A stretch of DNA of 64,000 nucleotides from the NCBI GenBank assembly GCA_949126835.1, contig OX421496.1, forward strand, positions 18,047,844-18,111,843, in the 5' to 3' direction. The stretch's first letter is position 1; each line of letters starts with the position of its first letter. The translations under genes and the position numbers were made by a program. The notes under the pieces were generated by a model that did no database searches, was not told the DNA's origin, and was given only the letters and a program-made list of their open reading frames with translations. This DNA is from Anisus vortex (Eukaryota; Mollusca; Gastropoda; Planorbidae). Below, in pieces: positions 45,731-58,073 of the stretch.

Positions 45731-48156
45731 TCAGTTGTAGTGAGGCCAAGACTTCAAGACATTATAAAATGCCGTCCCAGGGCAATCTGTGTTGACACCC
45801 GGCACATCCCTGTGACCTTTCACACTATATGCTACGTTTAGCTTGCCAAGCTGGACACCACATTGAAGGATATCTTTGACAACTTGCTGGGCAGACGTTG
45901 TCGGGATATGGTTGTTAAAAGTACCAAGAAAACAGAAACCTGAAAAGAAAAAGAAAAGACTGAAAGAAGATTTTAGGGCTACATCAAGTGAACAGTAAGT
46001 AATATAAAGATAACATAACTAAAAAAAACTCATTTATAATTAGAGTCTACAAAACCTATTTTAAATTTATTTTTGAACTAAAAGAGAGCAATAAATATAT
46101 ATCTACAGAAAACTCTGTTAATATTATTTTGGGGGAAGAATGAAAATACAAGTATTCTAGGTAAGGTTTTCCTTTAGATTATTTATGGCCAATAGGGTTA
46201 ATGATTAAGTCAAGCAGAAACGACCATTTTTTTTAAATTATTTTTTTGGGGGGAAAGGGGGGGGATCCTGTAATAACCCCGGGACGAAGCTTTTAAGTAC
46301 TACATTCTACAATTAATGTCAGGTATTCCGCAGCAAAACTAGACTACGTAAAACTTTCCAGACCCAGAAAACATATTCTGGATTTTTCAAAAACCTAGAT
46401 TTGAACCAATTACATCATTCCAACACTATATCGCTAGATCACTACGCCTTTTTCTATTATCGACCTTTAAACAATGACTTGAAATATTATTGTGTAATAA
46501 TACTATTTGAACATCATAATTTGTTATAATTATTGAATAAGTTAAGATTTCGTTGATCTTACTGTAAGATGAACTGGCGTAAGAGGCAGTGTGGGCATCC
46601 CTCTTGTCCCAACCACGACCTTCAAAGACAGAACCGTCTCCGCCGATGATAAAATTGTAACCAATATCTTGCCAACCTTAAATTAAAAAAATCAAGGACA
46701 ATACACTTTAATAAAAGTTTATTGTATAGCTTTAAAAACTCTAATGTAAACATTACAACAAGAGTAAAGTCTATAAATGTCAATGGTATTTGAAAGTCTT
46801 AGTTTTATCAAAGTTATGTTCAAACTAGTTTTTATGTCCGTCAAAATGACGGATAAACGAATGACTACCACTTGTTTGAATTTAATTTTTGTTTTAATAT
46901 CTTTTTATTATCGTATAGTCTGTTTTGTATCCCTACTACAAGCGTGTTCGTAAAAGTGTTTATTGGTAAAACAAATTATACTGGAACTAACTACGGTCAT
47001 AACTATACAAAAGTCAGTAATTTTAATTTGGTCACCTTAATAATAATTTTAAAACGCACTCAGAGTGCCGTGAACAGATGTTCTATGCCTTAATTGCGAA
47101 TATATATTATTTATATATACAATAAAGTCCAATTTATACAATTAATTGTTGTCCCCATACTTTTTAATCGACCAATATACAATTATAAAAATATTGGCTC
47201 ACAATATAGGCACTTTTGTCTTAATGTAGTTCAGTCATGGTTTAAATATGACAAAACATATCTTAACAGCAATCCTTCCACCTCCCCCTGCCGCCCTGCG
47301 GAGATGTGGTCGTTAAGTTTTACCCTGATTGTCCATGTGCTCATTCTGCATTCTCTGGACCAACAGCTGACAGGAAGCTCGGTCATGACAGTCGGGTCCA
47401 GCCGAGTGGTGAATCACTGTGTAGTGGACAGGGTTGACGACGTGCTCCTGGGTAGCCGCTGGACGAGATGACCATTCATGTCTTGTGATGACATGTGGAC
47501 AAGCACCTTAACAAGACATATATTATCACATCACAATATAAATGAACCAGCCCGACAATAATAGTCAATAGAATAAATGAAAGTAAGCAGTTTAAACATA
47601 AGCTCATTGAAACACATGGCTTCTTTAATTTAAAAAAAAAGTTTTTTCCCTAAATGACAACACTTGACTTCAATAAAGCCTATGTGAATTCATTATCATT
47701 AATGGCAATACGTGCCCCATTTAACAGTGATTCATTATTGATTAAAAGTGACCTAATTATTTACTAAACATGACTTCATTAATGATTAAATGTGGGATTA
47801 TCAAATAAATTTTAGCTCTGCAGCCAACATTTACTAAAAATCCCAGTATTTCAAAAAGTCAAATACAGAAATTTAAAGTGTCGTGGCCAAATGAGGAAAC
47901 AGTTTTTTTTTTAATGGTGTAACAATATCAAAGAAATCAATAGATATTATTGTAAAAGACCGAATACATTGGATTTGTTAGTGAACTTTTATTTCTTCAT
48001 TTAGCATGACTCCTTTATACAAGAACTGATCTCAAAATTAAATCACCCCTAAATATAAAGGTTTTCGTAACAATCCTTTATTTTATGAAAAAATCACAAC
48101 TTACCCAGGACTAAACTAAATGTAAGATGCAACGCAGCACACACTATATAAGTCAT
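45731..48156 (-). CDS. PGRP: PGRP gene D: short secreted PGRP, predicted amidase (185 aa)
   Basis: Exons: 48105-48156, 47324-47506, 46563-46676 and 45731-45939, all phase 1. The signal peptide is [18 protein letters not shown]. Zinc and catalytic residues are retained: His50 in VIHHSAG, Tyr85 in IGYNFIIGG, His159 in KGHRDV, and Thr167 and Cys169 in TDCPG. Differences from its neighbours: RHEWSSRPA where others have RAEWGARA, and [19 protein letters not shown] where others have RGWDKVGAHTLNYNSVGYG, so the usual Gly-Ala-His becomes Asp-Ala-His. These changes lie along the peptidoglycan-binding groove in known PGRP structures, so specificity may differ; this is inference. A TTTAAAAG stretch sits about 42-49 bp before the ATG (48198-48205), in the TATA position of B and C. 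Confidence 0.93.
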
Positions 48157-49095
48157 GGCACAGTGTACAGCAATGTTTCTAAGATTTTAGTAATTAGCTT
48201 TTAAATGTAAAGTCTGTCTTTTTATCACTGGCATTGATTCTATTTTTACAACACCAGAAATAAACTATGCCATTCAACTCTCTATTGAAACAAAGTGTAC
48301 AAAGAAGTCTAGCCATGTTGTCTGTATTAGCTTTTATCATAACAGTTTCATTACTTTTTGGCTTAGGATCACGATCGTTTATTTAGGACAATAATCGAAT
48401 GTATTTGTCTTGTACAAATATTGCCACTCCTTGCTACAAACTGCAGTGTTTATTTTTTCTCACTTGAGACCGTTTTAATTCCTTGAAAATAAAATCTGTC
48501 GGATGAATGATGCTATGTGTGTCATGGAGTTGTGACAGAGCATATATATTTATCTAACATCAATCTTTTATCGTGCACCACAGATAGCTAGCACAATAGG
48601 GAAGTCATTGTGAAACTGCCCGTTATTAAAATATGTGTTGAGATACTGACAACTTAATGCAACCAATTAATATATAAAAACATCAGTTTAAACAATACAA
48701 CTTTAAGCAATCCATTAACTACGTTGAAGGTTATGTTCTTTTTTTTTTTAAGTAAACTAATTAGTCTAAAGTAATATTCAATCACGAAGTCAGTATTATA
48801 AATATCCTTCTTTTCAAATCGTGTTTTACCTGCTTTTAAAATTGTTTCTATTTTTCTTAGTGAAATTCAACATCTGGACAGCGTACGGTGTGGCGATTAA
48901 ACTCTTTTGAATGCTGTCGCGTGTGTTGTCTATGTACTGGTTTATTTTCAAATCGTTCTTGTTTATTAAAACTGTAATACTATTCAACCTTATCATACAC
49001 ACACAAACACCGGCGAATAATTTTTGTTATAATTTATGGAGACGTGTGTTGGATTATAAAGGATAATAAAATTATGTGTTTATTAATTTAATACG
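48157..49095. other. Spacer upstream of gene D
   Basis: AT-rich, no gene seen. It includes the presumed gene D promoter. Confidence 0.4.
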
Positions 49096-49099
49096 TAAA

Positions 49100-49640
49100 A
49101 TTATGTTTATCTTTTTTATCTTTTTACTCCCTTTCTATTAACTCGTACTGTCTACTTGTCTGCTAGCTTGTCTGCTTGCTTGCAAAACTTTGCGTCAATT
49201 TTTCGACCACTTCCCGTCGTCCAATCGAGCCGAAACTTGGCCAGCAGACTTGTCTCGACTAACAATACATTCTGTCAAATTTTCAGCATCGTAGCCTTTG
49301 GAATAGTCACTAATACCTTCCACCAATTTGCGAATCGAAGAAAATGGAAACATGGCTGCCTCTACCGGAAGAGACGAAAGTAAATTAATAAACTTTTCGG
49401 ATATGTTCGTTTTTACGAAATAAATAGAATGAAAACTACACAATATAGCCGAAACAAAACTAGTTATTTTTTATGGTTTTTGCGGGCCAAAGCTAGAAAA
49501 AAAAAGGATGCGCAAAATTTTAGTGTGGAAATTCATAAGGTATGATATCACTTATATTTATTTTAATCTATCAAAATATAAATTAAATATAAACTTAGTT
49601 TACAAAGAGTATAATAAAAACTGTATTTTTATGGGTTACT
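49100..49640 (+). repeat. Dispersed repeat, copy 2 (uninterrupted)
   Basis: Reverse-complement partner of 8290-9150, including ctcgtactgtct, ttcagcatcgtagcctttgg, ggctgcctctaccggaagag and ttttcggatatgttcgtttt. It has the site tatgatatcactta intact, so it serves as the empty site for the MITE in copy 1. Class not determined. Confidence 0.8.
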
Positions 49641-50680
49641 TTATTTATCTATAGAAACCATTATTATTTCTTTTATCTAACGACAACCTTAGGAATATAT
49701 TTTATCATCATTTTCATCATTAATATCATACATCAATATAACGAATCCTTAAAAAACTAAAGTAAAAGTAAGTATCACTTTCAGATCAAGTTATAATAAG
49801 AATTGTGTGACCATCCCAACCCCCAGTCGCCTTGCTTATTCACACTTATTGGCAGTTTACTCATCAGAGCCCAATAGAATAGGGCTGCGAACAAATCCCT
49901 GACAAATATACAACTACTATAGTGTGTCTATCGATGACGTTTAAAATAAATGCTGAAATAATAAAATCGTTTACTTAAATTCACTACAGCGTTTCTTTAG
50001 CTTGGACTTACAAGGAAGAATAAAAAATGTAGTAAAACATTATAGGCTGTGTGTTCAAGGCCACTTATACTTATATTTGCTTGTGGCTTGATGCTCCATA
50101 GGCCTATCTAGCCGCGAGACAAATCACTATACATTACGTACATGTCTAAAAAGGAAAAAGAAAAGAAAATTGAAGTGCAATTTTTATATTTTGAGTAATG
50201 TTACTACAATATTTCAAATTACAAACATTTGGCAAATTATTAGTCTTATGTATTCAACGGCCATGTACAGTCTATCCAATTCAACTTTCTTGCTTAAGAT
50301 ACTCTGCCACAAATATCTTTACTAATGTTACATTTCTTAGCCTTTGATTCTACGAGCCACGAAAAACAATATTTGATTGAATTTAATGCATAAATGTCAA
50401 ATTAATTTATTGCACAAACGTTTCATCAAATAACCATTGTTATTTAATAACCAAAAAAAAAAAGACTACTTTTTAAATAAGATTGGTGCAGTACAAGGGA
50501 GATAAATGTCGCACAGGGTAAATAAGTCGATCCCTAGGATATATTTTATAGAGCGCTAATTGACAAAATATTTAGGAGCCAAGGCTTCGATTTACTAGAG
50601 GAGGGAGGAGGGGGGGGGGGGGAGGGAGAATCAAACATCATCGGTCAGCATGGACTTAAAGTTGTCGTCAAAAATTAAAG
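49641..50680. other. Non-coding spacer between genes C and D
   Basis: AT-rich with no gene seen. A G-rich run lies at 50601-50626. Confidence 0.4.
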
Positions 50681-50689
50681 TCTTAAATT

Positions 50690-51175
50690 AGGCTAGTATA
50701 GTACTACATATCTTATCGTATACATTACAGACGCTCCTTCTTTAAAGAAGTTTTTTGTTTCCTACGCGTCCTATAGAACTGTCACCAACGGGATATGCGC
50801 TATATAAGCACCGTTATTATTATTATTATTATTATCCGTGGTCCGAGTCTAGTCTTGCATTTTTATTAATGTTTTAAATGATGTTAAGTTACTGGTTTTC
50901 CTGGTTTGTTCAGGCAACCCATTCCATGCCCGAATGCCACTCGGGAAGAAAGAGTACTTATATATGCATTAGTTCTCGCATAAGGGACATGGAAAGTGTT
51001 TTTGTCTTTATGTTTATCTGTGCTTTGCAACAGGTTGCTATTGCATTGTATTTCTAAATTAGAGTTTAATGCGTTATGTATTATTACTACTTTACTCTTT
51101 GCCCTTCTGTCTTCTAGTGGTTCTATATAGAACAACATATTCTCTTCCAAGGCCAAACCAAATAACCACAAGGGA
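50690..51175 (-). pseudogene. LINE 3' end with ORF2 C-terminus
   Basis: The minus-strand frame from 51171 reads FGLALEENMLFYIEPLEDRR, then NTFHVPYARTNAYISTL. It then shifts frame into FFPSGIRAWNGLPEQ, the usual LINE C-terminal pattern. The 3' UTR follows down to about 50700 (ttacagacgctccttcttta). A small insertion interrupts the UTR at 50770-50835. Non-functional. Confidence 0.85.
50770..50835 (+). mobile_element. 65-bp CR1/L2 LINE tail inserted in another LINE
   Basis: Reads atagaactgtcaccaacggg, then atatgcgctatataagcacc and (att)n, identical in text to the last 65 bp of the LINE at 33308-33790. It breaks the otherwise continuous 3' UTR text (cctacgc..atccgtgg). It is an extremely 5'-truncated insertion. 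Confidence 0.88.
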
Positions 51176-51864
51176 TTTTTTGTATTGAAGACATAAGAAA
51201 GATATTTATTCGGTTAAAAGGACAATGGATTCACATATAGCAAAAATATTGGTCTTCACTAAATAGTAATGACATTATTCCGACTAAAAATAAAATAATA
51301 ATATTTGCCACCAGCAATCAATAAAATAAAATAGATCAGTAATATTCCTTCTCGGAATGTGAGGTTGTTTATAAGGGCGTATATAGTTTTCTTTTTTATG
51401 TTTCTTAAACTTAAAGAGTGTGTCGCTCACGTAATGGATTTCAAAATTACATACACAAATATTTTGCGTTAATTTCATACGATTGTTTTGGAGAATGTAA
51501 AATAAGTTCCCAGCTACAAGTTTGTATTGATTTTACATATCAATAGATTGATAGAACAATAGACAATAGACTCAACAGAAGTCTTTCTGAATAGGCTAGG
51601 TGCATGCAATCTTGTCAGTGAAATTCTAGGATTTTGTAGAATTTTTTTAAAAAATCAAACAAATTCGCTACAAATTATTTGTTCTAAATCCATTGAGTGG
51701 TCATGATAACGTATGCTTTCTATTTCCCACCAAAGTGTGGTTGTGGACGCTATGTGCGTTTATTTCATATAACGTCGAAAGTATTCATGAATAATAAACG
51801 TATAGCTTTTCTAATAACATGAATTTATTAACAATAGTTTATTTATCTTTGAATCTGTTTATTA
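51176..51864. other. Spacer downstream of gene C
   Basis: AT-rich, no gene seen. Confidence 0.4.
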
Positions 51865-53990
51865 TTAGTAGTGAGGCCAGCTTTTAATGGCATTCCAGAA
51901 CATTTGACCAGGGCACTCGGTGTTTTGGCCGGGCATGTCTCTGTGACCCCTCAAGGTGTAGTCATGCTTGATCTTGCCAAGCTGGACACCGCAGTCAATG
52001 AGATCTTTGACCGCTTGCTGTGCAGCTGCGGTGGGCATATGGCTTGTGAATGTGCCGACCAGACAGAAACCTGGGCAGGAGAAATGTAGAGATGCGGACA
52101 TTGAAATCAATGGAATTGTAAATAAGTATTTATATATAGGCTATATGTATAAGTGTCTTAAATATATTGTGCACTGAATTATCTCCCATAATGGTATTAC
52201 AAGATTTAGTTTTGACATTATAGGAGTAACCTTTCTTGTATATTGATTTTTCTGGAATCGTTTTTATATATAATCGAAATCATAGGTAAATAAAAACCCA
52301 AAACCGCTTTGTTTATACGTAGATTTGATTTGACAGACTGTTTTGAAGATCTTGTATAAAAAAAAAATAAAAAAAATACTACAACAGAATGTTTACTGCT
52401 AGAAAAGATAGCTCATAAACTTTCGCATAAAAATATGTCGCATAAATTTATAGACGTTTGCGATATAATATGGAGTTTTACATTGGTGTCTAGAAGGTAA
52501 TGTAAGATGCACGTGGCTCTATGTACTCACCATAACCAACACTGTTGTAGTTGAGTGTATGAGCTCCAACTTTATCCCAGCCACGCCCTTCAAAAACAGA
52601 GCCATCGCCACCGATGACGTAAGTGTATCCAATATCTGGCCAGCCTACAAAACAAAAAGATAGAAAAGCTGACACAGTTTACTCATCTTTTTAGATCACC
52701 ATATTTGGCCAATTCTAACCCGTTCATCAAATTTGTCCAATTCTAACCTGTTCATCAAATTTGGCCAATTCTAACCTGTTCATCAAACTTGACCAATTCT
52801 AACTGTTCCTCATAAATGGCCTATTCTAACTTGTTATCTTTTTTTGACTAATTACAGCTTGTTCATTAAAATTTATCTATTCTAATATATTGACTTGAGT
52901 AAATTTAAATAAAAACCTACTCACTATGCATTACCGATTTTAACCTCTTCACCAATCATAGTTAGTAAATTCTTACTTGCCTTTAATTTTTGTGAAAAGA
53001 AACTATATTGCATTAGCACCCGCTTTGTTGTTGACATTATTACAATAGAGAGATGATGTCAATACACATGTGTGGCTGCGGTCGGTATACTTACATATGT
53101 TCACAAATCTCTGGATGGAAACCCTAAGCCCAGCGGTAGTCGCAAGTGCCCATGTTCCATTTACCTTTCTGAGTAATGGGCCCGACTTTACCAGTGCCTA
53201 ATATGTTTTCTGATAATTCTCCCCTAATGTGCCCCAGTACGTAATTGGCCCCACCACTCTCCTCACACAATAGTTGCTGTAACGTCTTTAAAAAATTGAT
53301 AGTTTTCTCTCTGAATTTACATTCAATAAACATTGACATGCCCAATTATATACTGCCCTGAAACAAGGACGGAACAATAACAAGCAAAGCTTGGACTTAG
53401 TTGTTTATGGTGTTTGATAAAAAACGCAAGGATTCTTTAAAAACTCTTCAAATACTCAGCGATTAAACAAGTCTCCCTTTCATTTTTGTACCCATCATTA
53501 CCATGTGTGTCCATGTGATAGTTCTGGAAAGCCTTCACTTGTGACTGGCAGCTTGCTCTGTCATGACAGTCCGGTCCAGCTGAATGATGGATGAAGGCGT
53601 ACTGGACGGGGTTGGTCAAGTACCACTCTCCATTTGGAGGTCGAGCTCCCCACTCAGCTCTTGTGATGATATGGGGGCACGCCCCTGCATTTCATTATTT
53701 TAATAAAATTTATTATACGTATGTAGGGCCTATTCTATTTTAGTTTACTATTAGTCTAAGTTAAAAAAGAAAACTTTATAAGTAAGTAAAAAAAATTGTT
53801 AGGAAAATAAATTTACTAATATTTAAATATTGAAATTAAATTATCAAGTATTTGTTAAAACTACACAATTACTTAAGCTAATCTAATAAAAACGTTAAAT
53901 TGTTTGTCCAATCGGAGTATTAAGCTTGATTTAAAAAATCTTACCATAAACAGCATGCAGACAAAGTACAACTACGACAAAGCCTAACAT
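51865..53990 (-). CDS. PGRP: PGRP gene C: short secreted PGRP, predicted amidase (182 aa)
   Basis: Exons: 53945-53990, 53502-53684, 52531-52644 and 51865-52070, all phase 1. The signal peptide MLGFVVVVLCLHAVYG is identical to that of gene B. Zinc and catalytic residues: His48 in FIHHSAG, Tyr83 in IGYTYVIGG, His157 in RGHRDM, and Thr165 and Cys167 in TECPG. Cys55 and Cys61 (DCHDRASC) and Cys18 with Cys141 suit the family disulfides. The middle exon differs from that of B by only about three bases. Differences from B cluster in exon 2 (ARPPNGEW against ARAPHGEW; ASCQSQVKAF against ATCQAQVKIF) and near the end (PGQNTECPGQMFWN against PGSSTECPGTMLWN). A TATA box lies about 50 bp upstream. Expected to be secreted and to hydrolyse the muramic acid-L-alanine bond. 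Confidence 0.95.
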
Positions 53991-54035
53991 TTTTAGACCT
54001 CTTCTGTAAGCGTAAAAAAAGTAACAATACTTTGC

Positions 54036-54043
54036 CCTTTATA
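54036..54043 (-). promoter_or_regulatory. TATA box of PGRP gene C
   Basis: TATAAAGG on the minus strand, 46-53 bp before the ATG. The surrounding motif (TATAAAGG, two or three bases, CAAAGTAT) is matched at the same place in gene B. Confidence 0.6.
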
Positions 54044-54735
54044 ATAGTACAAAAAGAGAATTGGTTCCTTTTTTTCTTCTTTTCTTTCTTTTAAAAGAAC
54101 AAACAAACAAAAATAAAACAACTAATGAAGGTCGTTATAATTTTTTTAAGTTTGAACAGCTGTTGGAAATCTCAAAGCAAATGAGTTTAAACACCCAGTT
54201 TCTGTTAGAAATGTAGGCCTTTTCTTATTAAAAAAAAGTTCAGGGCTAAGTGTTACGTTACATATTGAATTAAGCGTTGTTTTCTATGAACTTATTAATA
54301 AATCCCTACTCAATAATATTTTGCTTATTTTGATTCATTGACACAGTCAATGAAAGCATTAACAAGCGCTAGCTGGCTCAATCTTTGATCACTTAATAAT
54401 TTATACTCGTGTACAAAATATCACGAACCCATAGTTTTCATTTATATAATAATATTAACAAATCAGGAACTCATTCCAGCGTTGAATTCATCCAATCAAC
54501 TATCTCCTATTGACCATGGGGCCAACCCCACATGTCCCACACAGAATACATAGGAAGGGGCGAAAGTGAAGGGAAACTATTTGGAAGGGTTTTTTAAAAA
54601 GTGGATATAGGCCTATCTAGACTCTATTATTTTGTGATAAATTAAATAGTATATAGAGAGAACAGACTCCGTTTAGTCATAATAGACAACATATCAATGT
54701 CTATACTACTGGATTTTAACTTTCCTCTGTGCTAT
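54044..54735. other. Upstream region of gene C
   Basis: AT-rich. A segment near 54155-54215 (cagctgttggaaatctc, then caaagcaaatgag) corresponds loosely to 58178-58235 above gene B, so duplicated promoter sequence extends at least 200 bp. Confidence 0.45.
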
Positions 54736-54739
54736 CTTG

Positions 54740-54945
54740 GGATTCAATTAATAATAATAATGGTTCTTTATAGAGAGCTTATATCCATGCTATTTTAGCA
54801 TGCTCAGTGGGCTCTAAAAAATATTACGTCCACTAGGTCCAAAACTGCTGCACGGCGACAGGGATCGGTTGGCGGCAGGAATAGGACCCGCGACGTGTAG
54901 GTTGACAGTCCGGTGAACTAACCGCAGGACCAGCCGGCCTCACAG
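54740..54945 (-). mobile_element. LINE 3' UTR-related fragment
   Basis: Begins with an (ata)n run and then ccatgctattttagcatgct, matching the 3' UTR of the LINE at 42168-42245. It continues with cggcgacagggatcggttgg and gtgaactaaccgcaggacca, then gccggcc. The last part also occurs inside the hAT elements at 14005-14095, 29595-29660 and 41018-41045. Confidence 0.65.
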
Positions 54946-55415
54946 AATTAATAAAATTAATAAAAAGGTGTAAAGTTATTAGTATCTCAAAGTGGCTGCG
55001 GTTTTTGTTAGACTGCTTTTCCCCCCAAATAAAGCATGTTTTAATAGAGGTATTTGTAGCCTATGATTTGAAGTTCAAAATAATGTTGAAAATAAGGAAC
55101 CTGCAGTTAGCTTAATAATCACTTAGCAAATGTAACCTACAACCTGATAGATAAATGGATGGATGGATAGATAGATAGATAGATAGACCTGACCAGCTAA
55201 CTCTGATACTTATAAACTGGCTAATGTGATAACTAGAACGTCTAACGCCAAGCAACGTCTACTGAATACAAATATACATTTGAAATAGGGAGCATGAAAT
55301 TAAATATCCTATCCAAAGTTTTTTTTATATAGCTGTTTGCCAGCCTCACAATCCAATGTATAGCTAGTCATAAAAAAATACTAACGGGCTGGGCTAAGTG
55401 TCTACATTACCGGTC
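54946..55415. other. Non-coding spacer with GATA microsatellite
   Basis: (atgg)n then (atag)n run at about 55155-55187. No gene seen. Confidence 0.6.
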
Positions 55416-55419
55416 TTGT

Positions 55420-55690
55420 ACATTACGTGTTGTAAAGCTCAGATAGACATACAGACAAAAACACTTTCCTTGTCCCTTATGCGAGAACAAATGCATATAA
55501 GTACTCTTTCTTCCCGAGTGGCATTCGGGCATGGAATGGGTTGCCTGAACAAACCAGGAAAACCAGTAACTTAACATCATTTAAAACATTAATAAAAATG
55601 CAAGACTAGACTCGGACCACGGATGAGCGTAGGACGCAATAATCTTCTTTATAGAAGGAGCGTCTGTAATGTATAAGATAAGAAGATAGT
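55420..55690 (+). pseudogene. LINE 3' end, best plus-strand copy
   Basis: The plus-strand frame reads FFPSGIRAWNGLPEQTRKTS followed by NLTSFKTLIKMQD and a stop. The 3' UTR is aggacgcaataatcttcttt, then atagaaggagcgtctgtaat and gtataagataagaagata. It contains the site ttttaaaa without a hAT and the UTR without a minisatellite, so it is the reference for both rearrangements. Confidence 0.85.
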
Positions 55691-56259
55691 CCTAGACATT
55701 TTATGTGTTTCACTCAGACAGACCCGTCAACAGTGGCAAAGTAAAGTTGGATGGCTGGCTATCTATATAAACAAACAATATTGCAATACCAACTGCATTA
55801 CAACAAAAGAAGAATATTCACACCAGACGAAGAATTATTGTGCGTCAGCCTCCGGTCGTACTATCTACCATACGCAACAAGAAATATATCGTCAAGACTT
55901 CAGTCAGCCAGAATACAGTAGCCGACCACTAATGAACTTTTTCTTGCATGATAAATTGTGTGATTGTGTGTGCGCTTGTCTATTTTTATAAGTATATTTC
56001 TGTGCTTGTATACAAATTACAAATAATTGTTTTATTTTGTTTAAAATATGCCGAAGGACAAAACATCTGTAATCAAGACAAAATTTCCATTTGTTTGGAT
56101 AAATAAAGAAATCTTATCTTATCTTAACATCAGATCGATGACTTAAAATATTTTGGAAAGAAAAAAGAAACACGCCATGCAGCAACTATACAACAAATGT
56201 TTTTTTAAATAAATCTGCACATCTTTTAAAAATGAACCACAACAAAATTCCCTAACAAC
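55691..56259. other. Spacer downstream of gene B
   Basis: AT-rich with no gene seen. The text ggataaataaagaaatctta, then tcttatctta resembles a LINE tail near 56095-56130. Confidence 0.4.
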
Positions 56260-58029
56260 TTAGTAGCGAGGCCAGCTTTTGATGGCGTTCCACAGCATAG
56301 TCCCAGGGCACTCGGTGCTTGACCCGGGCATGTCTCTGTGACCCCTCAGGGTGTAGTCGTGCTTGATCTTGCCGAGCTGGACACCACAGTCAATGAGATC
56401 TTTGACCGCTTGCTGTGCGGCTGCGGTGGGCATGTGGCTTGTGAATGTGCCGATCATACAGAAACCTGGGACAGTTGAAACGTAGAGAACGGACATTTGA
56501 AATCAATGGAATACTAAATAAATACTTGTACATAGAGAATATACTCTACAATGAATGATCTAAATAGATTGGGATATAAGAAACATATTTCATTTAAGCG
56601 ATATCTGAATTGAACTCTAATTTTATGGACACATTATTTAGTTATAGCGTAAAATTGAAAACAGTAGAAAAACATATAAGCTGCTTTATGTTCATAAACA
56701 TTTGATTTGATGAGTAGTTTTGGAGGAAAAAAAAATACCTTGTGCTTAATAAAACAATATTGACCATTTAAGTGCATTACCTATCCAACATTATACATCC
56801 AACATTATACATCCAACATTATACATCGTAAACTACTCACCATAACCAACACTGTTGTAGTTGAGTGTATGAGCTCCAACTTTATCCCAGCCACGCCCTT
56901 CAAAAACAGAGCCATCACCACCGATGACGTAAGTGTAGCCAATATCTGGCCAACCTACACAACAAAAACATAGTATGACTTTAGCTGTTGGTTTTTAACC
57001 CTTCCCGTACCGACCTAATTCTATGTATGCTGCCTTCAGTTCCGCTATATACGCGCCCGGGACTGTAAGGGTTAAACACCAGGTCTTCTGTCGAGCCACA
57101 TAGTTTTTCTGAGACGTACATTTCACTGAAACAAAAGTTATGTCTACATCATTGGGAGAAGATGGGTGTGCTTAGAGTCTGGGGGTACAGTTTTCAATGG
57201 CCTTTCCCAGTGTGTTGTTAATTATGTTGTATTTATAAGTGAGAGGCAGCGCGGTTGGCTGTCGTAACGAAGGTTTTGGGTTTGAATCCTGCCGAATGCT
57301 AGAATTTGTTCCCGGCACTGGAGAATATCCCTAAGTCTACCCAGCTCTGGTGGGTACCTGAATTTGGTTGGGGTAAATAGTAAAGTCGGCTGGGCATTGT
57401 GCTGGCCAGACAATCTCCTAGTATGCCATGGCCACAGAAACAATTTTGTCCGACAGATACTTTACTTTTACTTTTGTATTGTGTTTATTAGACTTAAATG
57501 TATCACAATATCGCTAAAAAAATATTTTAAAAGAATTGCTCTATGTCGTAATGTTATAAGTTAAAATTATTTATTTTTGTTAATTTGGCCCATCATTACC
57601 ATGTGTATCCATATGATAGTTCTGGAATATCTTCACTTGTGCCTGGCAGGTTGCTCTGTCATGACAGTCAGGTCCAGCTGAATGATGGATGAAGGCGTAC
57701 TGGACGGGGTTGGTCAAGTACCACTCTCCATGTGGAGCTCTAGCGCCCCACTCGGCTCTTGTGATGATATGGGGACACGCCCCTGCATACATACATATAC
57801 AAAATTAAATAATATGTATTTTTTTACTACAATCTAAGCTTATAGGCATGAACGTTTTATAAGGATATAATTAAGTAACGCAACATAACTAACTTATGTT
57901 TGAACAATAATATAAATCTAAAAAAAACTTTTACTTTCCATGTAAAATAGAATATAGACTTAAAAGTTTGAATAAATTCTCACCGTAAACAGCATGCAGA
58001 CAAAGTACTACTACAACAAAGCCTAACAT
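56260..58029 (-). CDS. PGRP: PGRP gene B: short secreted PGRP, predicted amidase (182 aa)
   Basis: Exons: 57984-58029, 57600-57782, 56841-56954 and 56260-56465, all phase 1. The signal peptide is MLGFVVVVLCLHAVYG, then mature ACPHIITRAEWGARAPHGEW. The domain covers residues 17-182. The zinc site is complete: His48 (FIHHSAG), Tyr83 (IGYTYVIGG), His157 (RGHRDM) and Cys167 with Thr165 (TECPG). This is the pattern of catalytic, not purely sensing, PGRPs. Cys55-Cys61 is the conserved disulfide, and Cys18 could pair with Cys141. Length equals the usual short PGRP. Closest relative in the window is gene C. A TATA box sits 45-52 bp upstream. It is the most compact gene, with no transposon in its introns apart from a worn SINE in intron 2. 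Confidence 0.95.
57225..57475 (+). mobile_element. tRNA-derived SINE in gene B intron 2
   Basis: Plus-strand copy antisense to gene B. The B-box is GGTTTGAATCC. The body is gggtacctgaatttggttgg, then ggctgggcattgtgctggcc and tagtatgccatggccacag, with an actttactttt tail. The head is shortened. Confidence 0.85.
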
Positions 58030-58073
58030 TTGTAGACTTTCTCCCTAAACGAAATAATTGTTAAATACTTTAA

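Noticed and set aside
47094..47471. 125-aa plus-strand frame near gene D
   Set aside because: Its second half is antisense to exon 2 of gene D and its first half is AT-rich intron.
51871..52177. Plus-strand frames across the PGRP last exons
   Set aside because: They are antisense shadows of the GHRDMPG region, and the same shadow appears in B, C, F and A.
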